DNA of 40,535 nt from positions 1-40,535 of the forward strand of contig JBKHCS010000016.1 of NCBI GenBank assembly GCA_046541715.1, in the 5' to 3' direction. Below, in pieces: positions 37,972 to 40,535 of this stretch. Below the pieces are notes generated by a model. That model was given only the letters and a program-made list of their open reading frames with translations, did no database searches and had not been told where the DNA came from. The DNA comes from CAYPUT01 sp046541715 (GTDB taxonomy: Bacteria > Spirochaetota > Spirochaetia > DSM-27196 > PWMO01). The first letter of the stretch is position 1, and every line of letters starts with the position of its first letter. The translations under genes and the position numbers were made by a program.

Positions 37972-39243
37972 CTATCTCCGGAGAACGTTCTCGATCCACC
38001 CCGCTTCGATAGCCCCAAGCCAGTCGGCCCGGAGCTCCGGAACCCTGTGACCGCCGAGCACCTCGGGCGACAGCACCGAGGGGGCTCTCTCCTGGTTCTC
38101 GAAGCGGCGCCTCCACTCCTCCGGGAGGCGGTCGATCGACAGAACCGTCGGATCGCCCCAGACCTCCGGTCGACTCTTCTCGAGTTGGGCTCCGGGATCG
38201 AGGATAAGGTTTGCCGCGACCATTGCCGCCGCCTTGTGGGGCGAGTTGTAGGGTATGGCGACAAAGTGCGTGTTGCCGATGGTCCCCTCTTCGAAGACGA
38301 AGGTCCGGGTCGACTCCGGGTAGCGTCCCTGGGCTACCAGATTCGCGGCCTCGGCGGGATTGTACGCCATGTCGAAAAAGACTTCGCCGTTCGCAAAGAG
38401 ATCCTCCAGGGCCGTTGCCGTCTCCGGATAGGTATCCCCTTCCCGCCAGAGATAGGGTTCGATGTCGTTCAGAAGCTCCCAGACGCCCGGAGCCACCTCA
38501 TCGTAGAGGGCCTGGTCGAAGGGCCCGAGGAGATTCTCGTACCCACCGGCTACGTGGTAGAAGATGTGCCGGACGAAGGCGCTTCCGGTATAATCCGGCG
38601 GCGCGGGGTAGGTAAAGCGTCCGGGGTTGGCCCGGACATAGTCGAGGAGCGCTTCGACTCGCTCCGGCGGCTCGCCAACCGCCGCCGAATCGTGGATCAT
38701 CACCATCTGGGCGGAACCAAAGGGGGACTCGTACCCCTCTACCGGGTAACCGAAGTCGAACGCGATAGCCGGGTCGTCGAGATCGACGTAGGCGGCATTC
38801 GGAAGCCTGTCTGCATAGGGTCCGAAAAGGAGCCCCGCCTCCTTCATCGTCCGGAAGTTCTCCCCGTTTATCCAGACGAGGTCCACGGAACCCCGGGTAT
38901 CGATCCCCGCGGCCTTTTCTCCGAGAACCTTGTTAACGAAGACGCTTGCATCGTTGACGGGAACCATCTCGAGCGTAACACCGTACTCCTCCCGGAGACG
39001 TCTACCGAGATATCCGGTAACATAGCGGTTAATCGCCTCGGACCCTCCCCACATGTAGAAGAAGAGGCTCTGCCCTTCCGCCTCCGCCGCGATATCCTCC
39101 CAACTCATGGCCCCGACGCGCTCTTCAAACGGGGGGTCATCCTCGGATCTGCCGGCCGCCTCCGCCGGGGTGGCCGCGAAGAAGAGGACCAGCCCGAGGA
39201 ACGGCCCAAGCGCAAGACTCGAGAGTTTCGAATTGGGCGCCAT
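37972..39243 (-). CDS. ABC transporter substrate-binding protein (YnjB-like)
   Basis: Exported binding protein of 423 residues. A signal peptide (LALGPFLGLVLFFAATPAEA, then A) has no lipobox cysteine, so it is probably soluble in the periplasm. The body is like E. coli YnjB: SLFFYMWGGSEAINRYVTGY, VDLVWINGENFRTMKEAGLL, FGPYADRLPNAAYVDLDDPA, FDMAYNPAEAANLVAQG. The natural ligand of YnjB is not settled; a thiamine or small-solute role has been suggested. Neighbouring methionine-cycle genes hint at a sulfur compound, which is inference. GGGAGG lies 8 nt before the ATG. TTCGGT-17-TATATT in the 67-bp gap upstream is a weak own promoter candidate. Confidence 0.88.
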   Translation of the reverse strand: MAPNSKLSSLALGPFLGLVLFFAATPAEAAGRSEDDPPFEERVGAMSWEDIAAEAEGQSLFFYMWGGSEAINRYVTGYLGRRLREEYGVTLEMVPVNDASVFVNKVLGEKAAGIDTRGSVDLVWINGENFRTMKEAGLLFGPYADRLPNAAYVDLDDPAIAFDFGYPVEGYESPFGSAQMVMIHDSAAVGEPPERVEALLDYVRANPGRFTYPAPPDYTGSAFVRHIFYHVAGGYENLLGPFDQALYDEVAPGVWELLNDIEPYLWREGDTYPETATALEDLFANGEVFFDMAYNPAEAANLVAQGRYPESTRTFVFEEGTIGNTHFVAIPYNSPHKAAAMVAANLILDPGAQLEKSRPEVWGDPTVLSIDRLPEEWRRRFENQERAPSVLSPEVLGGHRVPELRADWLGAIEAGWIENVLRR

Positions 39244-39310
39244 AAGTCTTACCTCCCCAGTCAGAAATATATGCCGGATCGAATACAGACCGAATATATA
39301 AGCCGTGTTC

Positions 39311-40435
39311 CTACATTTTCAACGCCGGCCGCCAGATTTCTTCCGGAAGAGCGTGGAGTCCCGGAGGATAGTCGACCTCGGCTTCAGGAAACCGTGTAAG
39401 GAACCCAACGGCACGGGTCAAGACGGCGAGGGTTACGTCGAAGGCGTTGATGCTGTCCCCTTCCCCCGCAGTCAGGTTGGCCATGGCACCGTCGGCGAAC
39501 AGAAAGAGCTCCTTTGTACCGAGACGATACCGGCTTAGGTAGGGTATCGGCTCGTCGACCGGGCTCATGCCCCGGCGGTCGATCTCGTCGTCGGCGTGGC
39601 CGACGTTCAGCAGAATCGCCCCGTCCGGGAGCTCTTCGAGCTCCCGGGCCGACAGGACCTTCGGTCGGCCCGTGGCCGTCACCACGACGTCACCACGACG
39701 CAGGGCCTCGCCGAGGGGAGCCACCGACCATCCCCGGTAAGCGGCCTCCGTCTGCCGCGCCGGGTCCGGCTCCACGACGGTTACCGCTCCCCCGAAGGCC
39801 CGGGCGGCATCCGCGACCCCCCGACCGACGGAACCGAAACCGAGGACGACGACTCGCTTCTCGTGGAGGCTCAAGCCCGTCCGGTTGAAGAAGGCGGCCC
39901 AGGTCGAGAGCCCTACCATAAATCGGTTGTGGAGCCCTTCCTTAACCGGAAGATCGTCCCAGTTGAAGACGGGGTACGGCAGGTCCATGTTTCCGAGACG
40001 ATTGATTCCCGTTCCGGTTGCTTCGAGACCCGCAAAGATACGCGGAGCTCCGGAGCCCGACTCCTCCAGGGCCTTCCACGCCCCCGAAAGATCCGCCCCC
40101 ATCTCGCAGAAATGCGTCGGCCCCCACTCCATGGCTCCCCGGAGCGCATTCTCGAGATCTTCGGTGGACATCCCTTTCGTTGCAACGACGCGAATACCCC
40201 GGTCTCGGAGGCTTGAGACGACGGGCTCTCTAACGGTTCGGGGGTTACACGTCGTAACGAACAGGTCGGCGCCTCGCTCCGCGATCCCGAAGAGGAAGGG
40301 GAGCATCTTGGCGTCGAGGTGAATGCTGCAAGCAAGGCGTAAAGGGCTGAGGTCGGGAAGGCTTTCCACCTCCCGCCGAGTCCGGGGCATGTTCTTCCGG
40401 ACCCACTCAAGGGCGCCGGGAGCTAAGGTGTCCAT
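39311..40435 (-). CDS. S-adenosylhomocysteine hydrolase-like protein (divergent active site)
   Basis: A 374-residue member of the SAH hydrolase superfamily. The NAD-binding domain is well kept: VVVLGFGSVGRGVADAAR (GxGxxG at 199-204), LLNVGHADDEID (H280), SRYRLGTKELFLFADG. The substrate domain aligns (LACSIHL with H39; TTCNP; FNWDDLPVKEGLHNRF with K165 and N170) but several residues that bind or act on adenosylhomocysteine differ: the Asp of KxxFDN is H169, DDG(G)D is EMGAD, the His of GHPSFVM is an Asp, and the C-terminal KP..YRY tail is missing. It may therefore act on another thioether or be regulatory. Start at 40435 from the LA-x-G-x3-EW family start and from TTGCAG-17-TAGACT, 8 nt upstream; the frame remains open to 40510. 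Confidence 0.8.
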   Translation of the reverse strand: MDTLAPGALEWVRKNMPRTRREVESLPDLSPLRLACSIHLDAKMLPFLFGIAERGADLFVTTCNPRTVREPVVSSLRDRGIRVVATKGMSTEDLENALRGAMEWGPTHFCEMGADLSGAWKALEESGSGAPRIFAGLEATGTGINRLGNMDLPYPVFNWDDLPVKEGLHNRFMVGLSTWAAFFNRTGLSLHEKRVVVLGFGSVGRGVADAARAFGGAVTVVEPDPARQTEAAYRGWSVAPLGEALRRGDVVVTATGRPKVLSARELEELPDGAILLNVGHADDEIDRRGMSPVDEPIPYLSRYRLGTKELFLFADGAMANLTAGEGDSINAFDVTLAVLTRAVGFLTRFPEAEVDYPPGLHALPEEIWRPALKM

Positions 40436-40443
40436 CAAACCCA

Positions 40444-40472
40444 AGTCTATGGCAGCGAACCTCCCCCTGCAA
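40444..40472 (-). promoter_or_regulatory. Promoter of the SAH-hydrolase-like gene (leaderless geometry)
   Basis: Minus strand: TTGCAG (40467-40472), 17-bp spacer, TAGACT (40444-40449), 8 nt to the ATG at 40435. The remaining bases to the window end hold nothing that I can name. Confidence 0.5.
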
Positions 40473-40535
40473 CCAATCTGAAGTATCAACAACCCTGTTG
40501 ATTGAATCACGGTGAATCCTGGCGCAGTAATAAGA

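Noticed and set aside
38047..39399. Long plus-strand open frame (450 codons) opposite the substrate-binding protein gene
   Set aside because: Same reason: antisense to a clear binding-protein gene with signal peptide and ribosome site, and with no domain of its own.
1..40535. CRISPR arrays, tRNA or rRNA genes, insertion sequences, prophage genes
   Set aside because: Reading both strands I saw no regularly spaced repeats, no cloverleaf with a T-loop GGTTCRA pattern in context, and no transposase, integrase or phage protein motifs.

Overview
This is a GC-rich, densely packed bacterial chromosome segment with about 33 protein genes, one well-formed FMN riboswitch, one toxin-antitoxin pair and two decayed genes. 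No rRNA, tRNA, CRISPR array, phage gene or insertion sequence was seen. Gene content fits a Gram-negative with an envelope and a mixed oxic/anoxic life. My best guess is a free-living member of Spirochaetota, from the GPH sugar carrier, the small cytidylate-kinase-like protein behind YicC, FecR-type secreted proteins, the GPERGW form of RsmE and the hybrid histidine kinase style. That placement is inference; a gammaproteobacterial origin for some genes (YnjB-like transporter, SprA-related protein) is possible.

Layout. 1-3558: a FecR-domain secreted protein (cut by the window edge), then a riboswitch-controlled riboflavin operon ribD-ribE-[ribB remnant]-ribH. 3555-7290: methylglyoxal synthase, a structured intergenic element, a PIN toxin/RHH antitoxin pair, a SprA-related protein, a GNAT acetyltransferase, a broken TPR gene and a small secreted protein. 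7359-9819: an oxygen-dependent formylglycine-generating enzyme overlapping an anaerobic (radical SAM) sulfatase maturase. 9758-16325: a P-type cation ATPase, an acyltransferase, a GPH carrier and a DUF2784-HdeD membrane fusion. 16374-21127: ketopantoate reductase family, ComFB-domain protein, DUF3179 protein, Mut7-C RNase-like protein, glycosyltransferase. 21146-24955: murC-yicC-cmk operon divergent from a DUF368 undecaprenyl-phosphate translocase. 24893-29275: tetR-fadD-rsmE operon and a DUF819 membrane protein. 29177-33764: an unrecognised 653-residue protein, arginyl/leucyl-tRNA-protein transferase and a hybrid histidine kinase. 33874-40435: a sulfur-amino-acid neighbourhood of O-acetylhomoserine sulfhydrylase, a YnjBCD-type ABC importer and a divergent S-adenosylhomocysteine-hydrolase-like protein.

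Two genome-scale habits stand out. First, about a dozen first-genes lack a Shine-Dalgarno sequence and instead carry a recognisable -10 box (often an extended TGn -10 or with a -35 at 17-18 bp) only 5-10 nt before the start codon. This is the geometry of leaderless mRNAs, and it was used here to correct several start codons. Second, convergent genes overlap at their 3' ends (4 to 99 bp) or share stop-codon bases, leaving little room for terminators. The most interesting candidates for follow-up are the paired formylglycine maturases, the SAH-hydrolase-like protein with altered active-site residues beside a transporter and MetY, the ribB remnant inside a riboswitch operon, and the structured element at 4112-4273.
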